From assembly GCA_030697205.1 (NCBI GenBank), contig JAUYQP010000010.1:1-64000 (forward strand): a stretch of DNA of 64,000 nt, read 5' to 3'. The stretch comes from Mycobacteriales bacterium. GTDB lineage: Bacteria; Actinomycetota; Actinomycetes; Mycobacteriales; SCTD01. Positions 18,394-27,519 of the stretch are shown here, one piece after another. The translations under genes and the position numbers were made by a program. Under the pieces are notes generated by a model, which saw only the letters and a program-made list of their open reading frames with translations, did no database searches and had not been told where the DNA came from. The first letter of the stretch is position 1; every line of letters begins with the position of its first letter.

Positions 18394-18405
18394 GCAAGCG
18401 CTTGC
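18394..18405. promoter_or_regulatory. LacI-type operator core
   Basis: GCAAGCGCTTGC, a 12-bp palindrome identical to the core of the operator at 17262. It lies about 50 bp before the ATG of the binding-lipoprotein gene, where it would overlap that promoter. Confidence 0.8.
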
Positions 18406-18455
18406 ATGATGCTCTGCTGGGCTGCGATCACGCCGCCCCCTTCGGAGGGATCCGC

Positions 18456-19805
18456 ATGACCTCACTCACCCGCGGCCGCCGCCGGGCGTCTGCTGCCGGA
18501 GCGCTCGCGCTCGCCGTCGGCCTCGCAGGCTGCGGCTCCAGCGACCCCGACCCCGTGGCCACGACCGGGGGTGACTGCGCCGCCTACTCGTCCTACGGCG
18601 ACCTCAAGGGCAAGACCGTCACCGTCTTCACCGGGATCGTCACCCCGGAGGACGCGCTGCTGGAGAAGACCTGGAAGCCCTTCGAGGACTGCACCGGGGC
18701 CGACATCAAGGGCACCTTCGACAAGTCCTTCGAGACCCAGATCCTGGTGCAGGCCCGCGCCGGCAACGCGCCCGACATCGCGATCGTCCCGCAGCCGGGC
18801 CTGCTCAAGCAGCTCGTCGCGACCGGCAAGGCCAAGCCCGCGCCGGCAGCGACGACGGCCAACGTCGACAAGTTCTTCTCGCCGGACTGGAAGTCCTACG
18901 GCACCGTCGACGGCACCTTCTACGCCGCGCCGCAGAACGCCAACATGAAGTCCCTGGTCTGGTACTCCCCCGCCGAGTTCAAGGAGAAGGGCCTCACCGC
19001 CCCGACCACGCTCGCCGAGCTGCAGACCCTCACCGACACGCTGGCAGACGGCGGCCGCAAGCCGTGGTGCGCCGGCATCGCCAGCGGCGAGGCGACCGGT
19101 TGGGTGATCACCGACTGGATGGAGGACATGATGCTCCGGCTGTCGGGGCCGGAGACCTACGACAAGTGGGTCAACCACGAGATCGCCTTCAACGGTCCCG
19201 AGTCCACCGCCGCCCTCGACGCGGTCGGGGCGATCCTCAAGCAGGACAAGTACGTCAACGGCGGCCTGGGCAACGTGAAGTCGATCGCGACGACGACCTT
19301 CCAGGACGCCGGCCTGCCGATCCTCGACGGCGCGTGCTCGCTGCACCGCCAGGCGAGCTTCTACGCCGCCAACTGGCCGAAGGGCACCACCGTCGCCCCC
19401 GACGGTGACGTCTTCGCCTTCTTCCTGCCCGGCAAGACCGCCGAGGACAAGCCGGTCCTCGGCGGCGGCGAGTTCCTGCTCGCCTTCGCCGACCGTCCGG
19501 AGGTCCAGGCCTTCCAGACCTTCGTCGCGAGCGACACCTGGGCGACGCTGGCCGCGCAGGGCGGTGGTGGTCGTGCCGTCTCCGCCAACCGCGGCGTCGA
19601 CATCAGCAAGTGCGACTGCAGCCCGATCGACACCCTCGCCTTCGAGACGCTGACCGACGAGAACGCCACGTTCCGCTTCGACGGCTCCGACGCGATGCCG
19701 GCAGCCATCGGCTCCAACGCCTTCTGGAAGCAGGCGACGAGCTGGATCACGGGTCAGAGCACGAAGGACACCGTCGACAAGATCGAGGCGGCCTGGCCGA
19801 AGTAG
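18456..19805 (+). CDS. Alpha-glucoside-binding lipoprotein of ABC transporter
   Basis: 449 residues. Signal peptide MTSLTRGRRR with a hydrophobic stretch and lipobox VGLAGC, Cys26 being the lipidated residue. The mature part is a family 1 extracellular solute-binding protein: TVTVFTGIVTPEDALLEKTW, ARAGNAPDIAIVPQPGLLKQ. Similarity in kind is to AglE/ThuE-type proteins for alpha-glucosides. GGAGGG sits 8 bp before the ATG. First gene of a three-gene transport operon, with a hairpin after its stop. Confidence 0.9.
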   Translation: MTSLTRGRRRASAAGALALAVGLAGCGSSDPDPVATTGGDCAAYSSYGDLKGKTVTVFTGIVTPEDALLEKTWKPFEDCTGADIKGTFDKSFETQILVQARAGNAPDIAIVPQPGLLKQLVATGKAKPAPAATTANVDKFFSPDWKSYGTVDGTFYAAPQNANMKSLVWYSPAEFKEKGLTAPTTLAELQTLTDTLADGGRKPWCAGIASGEATGWVITDWMEDMMLRLSGPETYDKWVNHEIAFNGPESTAALDAVGAILKQDKYVNGGLGNVKSIATTTFQDAGLPILDGACSLHRQASFYAANWPKGTTVAPDGDVFAFFLPGKTAEDKPVLGGGEFLLAFADRPEVQAFQTFVASDTWATLAAQGGGGRAVSANRGVDISKCDCSPIDTLAFETLTDENATFRFDGSDAMPAAIGSNAFWKQATSWITGQSTKDTVDKIEAAWPK

Positions 19806-19818
19806 ACCCGACGTCGGG

Positions 19819-19845
19819 CGGGCTGGTGCGCACAGCACCAGCCCG
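19819..19845 (+). terminator. Hairpin between binding-protein and permease genes
   Basis: Stem CGGGCTGGTGC / GCACCAGCCCG (11 bp, perfect) with loop GCACA, starting 14 bp after the stop codon and with no T-tract. In ABC operons such hairpins stabilise the upstream message or attenuate read-through, giving more binding protein than permease. Confidence 0.7.
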
Positions 19846-19894
19846 TCCGCGCTCGTTCCTCGCACCGACCCCGACCAGGCACCCGAGGTGAGAC

Positions 19895-20863
19895 GTGAGT
19901 CCCAGTCAGAAGTTCCTCGAGATGGCCGGCGCGCTCTCGGTCTTCCTCGCCGTGATGGGCGTGATCCTGCTCGTCGCGTCCCGCTTCGGGGGCCGCAAGG
20001 GCGATCGCGTGGTCGCCGGTGCGTTCCTGCTCCCCACCGTGCTGCTGGTGCTCGTCGGCCTGGTCTACCCCGGCCTGCAGACGATCTACTTCTCCTTCTT
20101 CGACGCCGCTGGCAGCGCCTTCGTCGGCATCGACAACTACACGACCATCTTCACGACGCCCGACCAGGTCACGGTGCTGCGCAACACCTTCCTGTGGGTC
20201 GTCGTGACGCCGTTCGTGGCCACCGCGGTGGGGCTGCTCTACGCGATCCTCATCGACAAGGCCCGCGTCGAGGCCTTCGCGAAGGCGCTGATCTTCCTGC
20301 CCATGGCGATCTCCTTCGTCGGCGCGTCCATCATCTGGAAGCTGGTCTACGAGTTCCGCCCGGACCAGCCCGGCATCAAGCAGATCGGCCTGCTCAACCA
20401 GCTGCTCGTCACCGCCGGGCTGCCACCGCAGCAGTGGCTGATCAACGAGCCGTGGAACACCCTTCTGCTCATCATCGTGATGATCTGGATCCAGGCCGGC
20501 TTCGCGATGACGGTGCTGTCGGCGGCCATCAAGGCCATCCCCGAGGACATCGTCGAGGCCGCTCGCCTCGACGGGGTCCGGGCCTGGGGGATGTTCCGGT
20601 TCGTCACCGTGCCGAGCATCCGGCCCGCCCTCATCGTGGTGCTCACCACCATCGGCATCGCGACGCTGAAGGTCTTCGACATCGTCCGCACCATGACGGG
20701 CGGGCAGTTCGACACCAGCGTCGTGGCCAACGAGTTCTACAGCCAGAGCTTCCGCAGCGACGAGCAGGGCCTCGGGGCCGCGCTCGCGGTGCTGCTGTTC
20801 GCCCTCGTCCTGCCGATCGTCGCCTACAACATCCGCCAGCTGCGCGCCTCGGAGGCACGATGA
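19895..20863 (+). CDS. Sugar ABC transporter permease 1 (AglF/MalF type)
   Basis: 322 residues with about seven hydrophobic helices, the first (MAGALSVFLAVMGVILLVAS) an N-terminal extra one common in this group. The EAA loop that contacts the ATPase is EAARLDGVRAWGMFRFVTVP. GTG at 19895 has AGGTGAGA upstream. The TGA overlaps the next gene's ATG (ATGA). Confidence 0.9.
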   Translation: MSPSQKFLEMAGALSVFLAVMGVILLVASRFGGRKGDRVVAGAFLLPTVLLVLVGLVYPGLQTIYFSFFDAAGSAFVGIDNYTTIFTTPDQVTVLRNTFLWVVVTPFVATAVGLLYAILIDKARVEAFAKALIFLPMAISFVGASIIWKLVYEFRPDQPGIKQIGLLNQLLVTAGLPPQQWLINEPWNTLLLIIVMIWIQAGFAMTVLSAAIKAIPEDIVEAARLDGVRAWGMFRFVTVPSIRPALIVVLTTIGIATLKVFDIVRTMTGGQFDTSVVANEFYSQSFRSDEQGLGAALAVLLFALVLPIVAYNIRQLRASEAR

Positions 20864-21783
20864 CGACCGGCCAGACCGGCACTGCCGTGCCCGTCACGAC
20901 CACGCCCCCGATGAAGCCCCTCGAGAGCGCCTCGGCCAAGGCCAAGCGCCGGCTCACCTCGAAGTGGGCCTCGCTCGCCGCCGTCGTCATCGCGGTGCTG
21001 TGGACGCTGCCGACCTTCGGCCTCGCCGTCACTTCGATCCGACCCGAGCGACAGATCAAGACCAGCGGCTGGTGGACCTTCTTCAAGGACCCGCAGTACA
21101 CCCTCGACAACTACCGCGAGGTGCTGAGCTCGACCGGCAGCGCCGGCCTCGGCAGCTACTTCGTCAACTCGTTCGTCATCGTCATCCCGTCGGTGGTCAT
21201 CCCGATCTGCCTGGCCGCGCTGGCCGCCTACACCTTCGCCTGGATCGACTTCCGCGGCCGCAACCTGCTGTTCGTCGCGGTCTTCGCGCTGCAGATCGTG
21301 CCGATCCAGGTGACCCTCATCCCGCTGCTCAAGCTCTACGTCGACACCGGCCTCGCGGGTGAGTTCGCCACGGTCTGGATCTCGCACTCGATCTTCGCGC
21401 TGCCGCTCGCGATCTTCCTGCTGCACAACTTCATGCGCGAGATCCCCAAGGAGCTCATCGAGGCGGCCCGCATGGACGGCGCCGGCCACGTCGGCATCTT
21501 CTTCCGGGTCCTGCTCCCGCTGCTCACCCCGGCGCTCGCCGCGATCGGCATCTTCCAGTTCCTCTGGGTCTGGAACGACCTGCTCGTCGCGCTGACCTTC
21601 GCCAGCACCTCCGACACGCAGCCGATCACGGTCGCGCTGGCCAATTTGGTCGGCACCCAGGGCACCCAGAACCACCTGCTGTCGGCGGGCGCGTTCGTCG
21701 CGATCGTCGTACCCGTCGCGGTCTTCCTGTCCCTGCAGCGGTTCTTCGTCCGCGGCCTGCTCGCCGGCGGCCTCAAGGGCTGA
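20860..21783 (+). CDS. Sugar ABC transporter permease 2 (AglG/MalG type)
   Basis: 307 residues, six predicted helices after a 45-residue cytosolic tail. EAA loop EAARMDGAGHVGIFFRVLLP. ATG at 20860 with GGAGG just upstream inside the preceding gene. Together with permease 1, the lipoprotein and the ATPase at 16.1 kb it completes a CUT1 importer. Last gene of the operon; it converges on a minus-strand gene 5 bp after its stop. Confidence 0.9.
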   Translation: MTTGQTGTAVPVTTTPPMKPLESASAKAKRRLTSKWASLAAVVIAVLWTLPTFGLAVTSIRPERQIKTSGWWTFFKDPQYTLDNYREVLSSTGSAGLGSYFVNSFVIVIPSVVIPICLAALAAYTFAWIDFRGRNLLFVAVFALQIVPIQVTLIPLLKLYVDTGLAGEFATVWISHSIFALPLAIFLLHNFMREIPKELIEAARMDGAGHVGIFFRVLLPLLTPALAAIGIFQFLWVWNDLLVALTFASTSDTQPITVALANLVGTQGTQNHLLSAGAFVAIVVPVAVFLSLQRFFVRGLLAGGLKG

Positions 21784-21787
21784 CGCG

Positions 21788-22351
21788 TCAGGCACCCAGC
21801 AGGTCGCGCACACGGCGCTCCTGCTCACCGGCCAGTGCCGCGACCAGCGACGCCAGCGCCCGGGAGCGCAGGGCCGCCACGGACGCGTCCGGCTCGAAGA
21901 GCACCGAGACGTCGGTGGCGACCGCCCGCCAGCGGTCGCGCTCGGCCGCCAGCAGCGCGGCGTAGGCGTCGCGGGCCCGGCGCTCCCGGCCGTGCCAGGC
22001 GAGCGCACCGACCCCCGCGCAGTCGGCACGGGCGGCGTCCACCTGCGGGGCGGCCTCCCCCGCGACCCCGGCCACCAGGGCCTCCAGCGAGGCGCGCACC
22101 GCCGCGGGCGTCGAGGCCCCGGTGAGCTGCGGCGAGGCGTACTGCACGGTCCCCGCGGCGCGCGCAGCTTCGTGAGCCTGCACCGCCTCGCCGGCCTCGA
22201 CACACGCCAGCAGGGCCCGCTGCTCACCGTCGGCCGCGACCCTGTCGACGCCGGTGCCGAGCACCGCCGTGGCAGCCAGCGCCACGAGCAGCGCCTGCGG
22301 GACTCGGCGGGCAGCCAGGCCGTCGACAGGACCCTCGACGACGTCGGTCAT
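21788..22351 (-). CDS. DUF4439-like ferritin-fold protein, tentative
   Basis: 187 residues, almost entirely Ala-rich helices, with one hydrophobic stretch near the N-terminus (ALLVALAATAVLGTG) that could be a signal or anchor. The second half (ALLAAERDRWRAVATDVSVLF; ALASLVAALAGEQERRVRDLL) suggests a ferritin-like helical bundle without obvious metal ligands. Assignment is by general appearance only. ATG at 22351 overlaps the stop of the GH1 gene (ATGA), so it is the last gene of the GH1-DUF4032 unit. Confidence 0.55.
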   Translation of the reverse strand: MTDVVEGPVDGLAARRVPQALLVALAATAVLGTGVDRVAADGEQRALLACVEAGEAVQAHEAARAAGTVQYASPQLTGASTPAAVRASLEALVAGVAGEAAPQVDAARADCAGVGALAWHGRERRARDAYAALLAAERDRWRAVATDVSVLFEPDASVAALRSRALASLVAALAGEQERRVRDLLGA

Positions 22352-23673
22352 GCCCGCCCGGCAAGGCGGTCGGCGATCAGCGCGGCGTAGAAGGCATACG
22401 ACGCCTTCGGCACCCGACGCAGCGTGCCCGCCTCCACCGCGACGAGCCCGAAGCGCTGCGTGTAGCCCTGCGCCCACTCGAAGTTGTCGAGCAGCGACCA
22501 GGCGAAGTAGTCACGCACCGGCACACCGGCGGCGACGGCCTCGTCCAGGGCCGCGAGGTGGGTGCGCAGGTAGTCGACGCGGTCGAGGTCGGGCTCGCCG
22601 GGCGGGTCGGGGAAGGCGCCGCCGTTCTCGGTGACCCGCAGCGGCACGCCGGGGGCACGCGCCGCGACCCACCGCAGCGTGTCGACGAGCCCGGTCGCGT
22701 CGACCTCCCAGCCCATCGTCGTGAGCGGCGGTCGCGGCGCGAAGGAGAAGTCCGGAGCCCCGGGGAAGGCGTCGACGTCCTGCCCGACCCCTCCGGCCGC
22801 CGGCGCGGGCGGACCGATGCGGAACGGCGTGTAGTAGTTGACGCCGATCCAGTCGGCGGAGCCGCGCACCAGCGCGAGGTCGTCCTCGCGGCCGGCCAGC
22901 GCGGGCAGGGCGCTCGGGTAGGTCCCGTCGACGAGGGCGTCGACCCAGAGCCTGTTCTGCAAGGCGTCGACGACGTCTGCCGCGACCGGGTCGCCGTCGG
23001 GCTCGCAGCGCACCGTCGTGAGGTTGAGGACGATGCCGACTTCCGCGCTGGAGTGGGCAGCGCGCACGGCGTCGGCGGCGAGGGCGTGACCGAGCAGCAG
23101 GTGGTGCGCGGCGTCGAAGGCCCGAGCAGGCTCGCGGACCCCGGGCGCGAAGACCCCGGCCGCGTGGCCGAGGAAGGCCGTGCACCACGGCTCGTTCATC
23201 GTCGCCCAGGACGGGACCCGGTCGGCGAGCCGGTCGGCGACCACCATCGCGTAGTCGGCGAAGCGGTGCGCGGTGTCGCGCGCGGGCCAGCCGCCGGCCT
23301 GCTCGAGCGCCAGCGGCAGGTCCCAGTGGAACAGCGTCGGGAAGGGCCGGATCCCGCGCTCCAGCAGCCGGTCGACGAGCCCGTCGTAGAAGTCGAGCCC
23401 TGCGGAGTTGACCGGCCCCTGCCCGCTGGGCTGCACCCGCGGCCAGGCGATCGAGAAGCGGTACGCCGAGACCCCCAGGTCGCTCAGCAGCCGCAGGTCG
23501 TCGTCGACCCGGTGGTAGCTGTCGCAGGCGACCCGGCCGTCGGAGGCGTCCAGCACCGCACCCGGACGGGTGCAGAACTCGTCCCAGGTGGACGGCCCGC
23601 GGCCGTCCTCGTCGTACGCCCCCTCGATCTGGAAGGCACTGGTCGCGACGCCGTAGCCGTAGGCGCTGGTCAT
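22348..23673 (-). CDS. GH1 beta-glucosidase
   Basis: 441 residues, cytosolic. GH1 signatures: YGYGVATSAFQIEGAYDEDG at the N-terminus, acid/base Glu in TMNEPW, nucleophile Glu in VTENGGAF. It hydrolyses terminal beta-glucosides such as cellobiose. ATG 23673 overlaps the stop of the DUF4032 gene and its own stop overlaps the next ATG, giving a tightly coupled three-gene chain on this strand. The adjacent alpha-glucoside importer suggests a shared saccharide role, but the regulator link is not visible. Confidence 0.92.
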   Translation of the reverse strand: MTSAYGYGVATSAFQIEGAYDEDGRGPSTWDEFCTRPGAVLDASDGRVACDSYHRVDDDLRLLSDLGVSAYRFSIAWPRVQPSGQGPVNSAGLDFYDGLVDRLLERGIRPFPTLFHWDLPLALEQAGGWPARDTAHRFADYAMVVADRLADRVPSWATMNEPWCTAFLGHAAGVFAPGVREPARAFDAAHHLLLGHALAADAVRAAHSSAEVGIVLNLTTVRCEPDGDPVAADVVDALQNRLWVDALVDGTYPSALPALAGREDDLALVRGSADWIGVNYYTPFRIGPPAPAAGGVGQDVDAFPGAPDFSFAPRPPLTTMGWEVDATGLVDTLRWVAARAPGVPLRVTENGGAFPDPPGEPDLDRVDYLRTHLAALDEAVAAGVPVRDYFAWSLLDNFEWAQGYTQRFGLVAVEAGTLRRVPKASYAFYAALIADRLAGRA

Positions 23674-24923
23674 GGGCCCTCCACGGGCGTGAGCAGGGCG
23701 CGCTCGTCGGGCTTGTGGCGCAGGACGGTGTCGACGTAGCTGCGGGTGGCGGGCAGCAGGCCGATGTCGTGCCCGGCCGCCTCGGAGAGGAACCACCGGT
23801 GCTCGAGGACCTCGTGGAAGACCTCGGCGGCCTCGAGCTTGCCGCGCAGCTCGCGGGGCACGGCGCGCACGACGGGCTGGAAGCTCGCGGTCAGCCAGTC
23901 GTGGGCGACGATCTCCTCCGGCTCGGTCTCCTGGCCGGTGGCCGCGCGGTAGGAGTCGAGGTCGTTGAGCAGCCGGCGGGCCTGGTTCTCCTCGACGTCG
24001 AGGCCGGTGAGGCGCAGCAGCCGGCGCGCGTGGTGGCCGGCGTCGACGACCTTGGGCTGCACCTGGACGCTGTCGCCGGACTCGTCGCGCAGGACCTCGA
24101 GCTCGGCGACGTCGAACCCGAGTTCGTTGAGCTTGCGGATGCGGGCGTCGACCTTGAAGCGCTCCCCCACCCCGATCGTCTGGCGGCCGGTGAGCGCCGA
24201 CCAGAGCGCTTCGTAGCGGGCGGCGATGGTGTCGCCGGTCTCGACGGGGTCCGTGGCCGGGTCGAGCAGCTCGCCGGCCTGCAGGTCCATGAGCTCACCG
24301 ATGGTGTTGGTGCGGGCCAGCTGCAGGTCGTAGCTGCGCTGACCCTCGGAGAGGACCTCGTGGTGCTCGGTCGTCTCGGCGTCGACGAGGTAGGCCGAGA
24401 ACGAGCCGGCGTCGCGGCGGAACAGCGTGTTGGACAGCGAGCAGTCGCCCCAGTAGAAGCCGCCGAGGTGCAGCCGGACGAGCAGCACGGCGAGGGCGTC
24501 GAGCAGACGGACCGCGGTCTCCGGGCGCAGCGTCTGCGACAGCAGCGCGCGGTAGGGCAGCGAGAACTCCAGGTGGCGGGTGACGAGCGCGGTCTCGAGC
24601 GGCTCGCCGTCGGGAGCGGTGCGGCCGTCGACGATGCCGACGGGATGGACGGCCGGCACACCGGCGCGGTCGAGCGCACGGAGGACGGCGTACTCCCGCT
24701 CGGCCGACCAGTGGCCGATCTCCTTCACCGCGAAGACGGTGTCGTCGACCCGCACGAAGCGCACGACGTGGCGCGAGATGCCTCGAGGGAGGCCGACCAG
24801 CCGCTCGGCCGGCCACTGCTCGAGCGGCACCGACCACGGCAGGTCGAGCAGACCCGGGTGGGTCGGCTCACCGCGCACCTGCAGGACCACCGCCCCACCG
24901 TCCCACGCTGTGACCAGCGGCAT
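23670..24923 (-). CDS. DUF4032 protein with kinase-like N-terminal domain
   Basis: 417 residues. The first half has a lipopolysaccharide kinase-like fold: VDDTVFAVKEIGHWSAEREY (Lys and Glu pair), LHLGGFYWGDCSLSNTLFRR (catalytic Asp and Asn) and AYLVDAETTEHHE (metal Asp). The second half, ending in RWFLSEAAGHDIGLLPATRSY, is the DUF4032 domain. The biological role is unknown. ATG 24923 (MPLVTAWDGG) is preferred; the 14 upstream residues are Cys-rich and poorly placed. Confidence 0.8.
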   Translation of the reverse strand: MPLVTAWDGGAVVLQVRGEPTHPGLLDLPWSVPLEQWPAERLVGLPRGISRHVVRFVRVDDTVFAVKEIGHWSAEREYAVLRALDRAGVPAVHPVGIVDGRTAPDGEPLETALVTRHLEFSLPYRALLSQTLRPETAVRLLDALAVLLVRLHLGGFYWGDCSLSNTLFRRDAGSFSAYLVDAETTEHHEVLSEGQRSYDLQLARTNTIGELMDLQAGELLDPATDPVETGDTIAARYEALWSALTGRQTIGVGERFKVDARIRKLNELGFDVAELEVLRDESGDSVQVQPKVVDAGHHARRLLRLTGLDVEENQARRLLNDLDSYRAATGQETEPEEIVAHDWLTASFQPVVRAVPRELRGKLEAAEVFHEVLEHRWFLSEAAGHDIGLLPATRSYVDTVLRHKPDERALLTPVEGP

Positions 24924-25068
24924 GAGGGTGAGCCCGCAGGAGCAGGTGCGACACTGCCGAAACAACGAGGGATGGACCGAGTCGATCCGCGAGGTTCACC
25001 GACGTGTCACACGCCCGTCACACGCCTCCGCCATCCTCATCCGTGACGCCGTTCCCCTGGAGGTCACC

Positions 25069-25278
25069 ATGCTGCTCATGTCGCCCGTGTCGTTCCTCTC
25101 GACTGTGCAGGAGCTCCTGCTGCAGACCCTTCCCCACGGCGGCCAGCGGGGAGCCCGGCGCAACGCGTGGGCGTCGATGAGCGCCGACGCGTCGATGGCC
25201 CGTGCCCGGCGCGAGGCCGCGAGCGCGCTCGACGCCGCGACCACCCGCGACCAGGAGCGGGTCCGCACGGCCCGCTGA
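25069..25278 (+). CDS. Small hypothetical protein, 69 aa
   Basis: MLLMSPVSFLSTVQELLLQT forms an amphipathic N-terminal helix, followed by a basic Ala-rich stretch with RNAWASMSADASMARARREA. TGGAGG lies 6 bp before the ATG, a good ribosome site, and the gene ends 24 bp before plsC. No family recognised, but the composition and start context support a real gene. Confidence 0.55.
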   Translation: MLLMSPVSFLSTVQELLLQTLPHGGQRGARRNAWASMSADASMARARREAASALDAATTRDQERVRTAR

Positions 25279-25302
25279 CCCGCCGGGGGCTAGCGTGCCC
25301 CC

Positions 25303-26085
25303 ATGGCCGAGCTCGTCTACCCGCCCGTCGTCCGCCTGACGAAGACGGTCTTCCGCGCCCTCGGGCTGCGCTTCGTCATCACCGGCGAGCAGCACGTGCC
25401 CCGCACGGGCGGGGCGGTGATGGCGATCAACCACGTCGGCTACCTCGACTTCACCTTCGCGGGCCTCACGGCGCAGCCGGCCCGCAGGCTGGTGCGCTTC
25501 ATGGCCAAGAAGGAGGTCTTCGACCACAAGGTCAGCGGCCCCCTCATGCGCGGCATGAAGCACATCCCCGTCGACCGGGCGGGTGCGGCGAGCGACAGCT
25601 ACCAGGCCGCGGTGAAGGCGCTGTCGGCCGGTGAGATCGTGGGTGTCTTCCCGGAGGCGACGATCTCGCAGTCGTTCGAGCTGAAGGCCTTCAAGACGGG
25701 CGCCGCACGGATGGCGCAGGAGGCCGGCGTGCCGCTGCTGCCGGTCGTCGTCTGGGGCAGCCAGCGCGTGATGACCAAGGGCCGCAAGAAGGACCTCACC
25801 CGCGGCACCCCGATCCGCATGGTCGTGGGCGAGCCCTTCACCCCGGACCCCGCCGCCGACCCGCTGGCCGTGACCGCCGAGCTCAAGGCCCGCATGCAGG
25901 TCCTGCTCGAGGAGGCCCGCGGCAGCTACCCCGGCGGGCCGCGCACCCCCGACGACACCTGGTGGGTCCCACGGGCGCTCGGCGGCACTGCCCCGACGCT
26001 CGAGGAGGCCGAGGCGGCCGACGCGCAGGAGCGCGCCGACCGGGCCGCGCGCCGGGCGGCCCGCGACGCGGGCACCGCTGACTAG
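25303..26085 (+). CDS. 1-acyl-glycerol-3-phosphate acyltransferase family (PlsC-like)
   Basis: 260 residues. HX4D catalytic motif in INHVGYLDF, glycerophosphate-binding region around GMKHIPVDR, and FPEATIS (the FPEGT equivalent) are present in order. It acylates lysophosphatidic acid or a related lipid at the membrane. The C-terminal 40 residues (EEAEAADAQERADRAARR) are a charged helix. A TAGCGT hexamer before the ATG suggests leaderless transcription. Confidence 0.88.
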   Translation: MAELVYPPVVRLTKTVFRALGLRFVITGEQHVPRTGGAVMAINHVGYLDFTFAGLTAQPARRLVRFMAKKEVFDHKVSGPLMRGMKHIPVDRAGAASDSYQAAVKALSAGEIVGVFPEATISQSFELKAFKTGAARMAQEAGVPLLPVVVWGSQRVMTKGRKKDLTRGTPIRMVVGEPFTPDPAADPLAVTAELKARMQVLLEEARGSYPGGPRTPDDTWWVPRALGGTAPTLEEAEAADAQERADRAARRAARDAGTAD

Positions 26086-26095
26086 GCTCGTCACC

Positions 26096-26818
26096 ATGGC
26101 GGACCGGAAGAGCAAGGACAGCAAGCCGAAGAAGGCCAAGCGCGCGAAGGCGCCGCGCGGCGAGCGGGTCAAGCAGCTCCGGCAGGCCTTCACCATCACC
26201 CGCCAGACCGACCCGAAACTGCCGTGGGTCCTGCTGGCGGCGTTCCTGCTCACCCTCGCGCTGTTCGTCTCGATCGGGCTCGTCGTCGGCCAGCCGGTGC
26301 TGCTGGGCATCCTCGGAGTCCTGATGGGCGCGCTCGTCACGACGCTCGTCTTCGGCCGCCGGGTGCAGCGCACGATGTACAACCAGGCCGAGGGCCAGCT
26401 CGGTGCGGGCGCGTTCGTCCTGCAGCGCATGCGCGGCGACTGGCGCGTGACCCCCGCGGTCGGCTTCAACCGCGAGCAGGACCTCGTCCACCGCGTCATC
26501 GGCCGCCCCGGCGTCATCCTCGTCGCCGAGGGCTCCCCCGCCCGGACCCGCCAGCTCATCGCGACCGAGAAGAAGCGGGTCGCGCGGGTCATCGGCGAGA
26601 CCCCCGTCTACGACGTCGTCATCGGCAACGACGAGGGTCAGATCCCCCTCAAGGCCCTCGAGCGGCACCTCATCAAGCTGCCACGCAACATCAAGCCCAA
26701 GACCGTCAACGAGCTCGACCGACGCCTCAAGGCCCTGGCCAACGTGCAGGGCGCCATGCCCATCCCCAAGGGCCCGATGCCCACCAGCGGCCGGGTGCCG
26801 CGCGGCAAGACGAGGTAG
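26096..26818 (+). CDS. DUF4191 membrane protein
   Basis: 240 residues. Lys-rich N-terminus (RKSKDSKPKKAKRAKAPRGE), two adjacent membrane helices at about 42-85 (WVLLAAFLLTLALFVSIGLV and LLGILGVLMGALVTTLVFG), then a cytosolic domain with GDWRVTPAVGFNREQDLVHR. DUF4191 is confined to actinobacteria and usually lies beside lipA/glnA, as here. Function unknown. Confidence 0.88.
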   Translation: MADRKSKDSKPKKAKRAKAPRGERVKQLRQAFTITRQTDPKLPWVLLAAFLLTLALFVSIGLVVGQPVLLGILGVLMGALVTTLVFGRRVQRTMYNQAEGQLGAGAFVLQRMRGDWRVTPAVGFNREQDLVHRVIGRPGVILVAEGSPARTRQLIATEKKRVARVIGETPVYDVVIGNDEGQIPLKALERHLIKLPRNIKPKTVNELDRRLKALANVQGAMPIPKGPMPTSGRVPRGKTR

Positions 26819-26930
26819 TCGGAGACCAGCAACGCTGCGGCGGTCGGGCCGGCCGGGTCACAGCCCCTTCTCGTCGTACGACGAGTTGCGTCCGTGGAGC
26901 GTCACCGTGCTCGTCTGCCGGAGCGCGCTC

Positions 26931-27392
26931 TCAGGCGCGGACGACGACGCTGCCGACGGCCTTGTCGTGCAGCCCGCGACCGTCCGGGTCGCTGACGAGG
27001 GCAGGCAGCAGCAGGCCGAGCAGTGCGAAGCGCAGCAGTGCGCGCGGCAGCGACAGCGGGCCCTGCGAGGTGCTGACCAGGCGCAGGCGCAGCAGTCGCA
27101 TGCCCGGGGTCTGTCCGACGAGCGGGACGAGCAGGACGTAGACCGCCCCGAGAACGGCGACGCCCAGCAGGCCCCTGGCCGCGGACTCAGGGTCACGGAT
27201 GAACAGGCCAGCGATGAAGCCGGACGCCAGCGCGTCGATCGCGAAGGCGGCTGAACGACGGCCGAAGCTCGCGACCGAACCGGGGCCGTCGGCCGGGAGC
27301 CCGAAGCGGTGGCCGCGGTGCCCGCCGGCCGGCCGGATCTCGACTCCGGCCGCGCCGAGGCCTGACAACCAGGTCCCTGTCGGTCTCGCCAC
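26931..27392 (-). CDS. RDD-family membrane protein
   Basis: 153 residues. The RDD motif appears as FGRRSAAFAIDALASGFIAG; VGQTPGMRLLRLRLV is the second conserved segment. About three membrane helices. RDD proteins next to glnA are a standing actinobacterial arrangement; the transported substrate is unknown. It is divergent from glnA, with 179 bp between the starts containing a GlnR-like box. Confidence 0.85.
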   Translation of the reverse strand: MARPTGTWLSGLGAAGVEIRPAGGHRGHRFGLPADGPGSVASFGRRSAAFAIDALASGFIAGLFIRDPESAARGLLGVAVLGAVYVLLVPLVGQTPGMRLLRLRLVSTSQGPLSLPRALLRFALLGLLLPALVSDPDGRGLHDKAVGSVVVRA

Positions 27393-27481
27393 ACGGCCAG
27401 GCTAGCCTCGGACCCGCTGTACCGCATGCCAGCCGCCTGCCGACGTCGCCAGGCCCGCTGCTCCGCACGACCACAGTCCGC

Positions 27482-27519
27482 GTAACGGCACCGAAACACA
27501 CGGGACACCGGGGGGTCAC
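27482..27519 (+). promoter_or_regulatory. GlnR-type box upstream of glnA
   Basis: Reads GTAAC-n6-GAAAC-n6-GACAC-n6-GTCAC. The first a/b pair matches the actinobacterial GlnR consensus gTnAc-n6-GaAAc exactly and the second is degenerate. It ends 10 bp before a TAGCGT -10-like hexamer (27530) and about 50 bp before the glnA start, the usual place for nitrogen control of glnA by GlnR. Confidence 0.65.
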
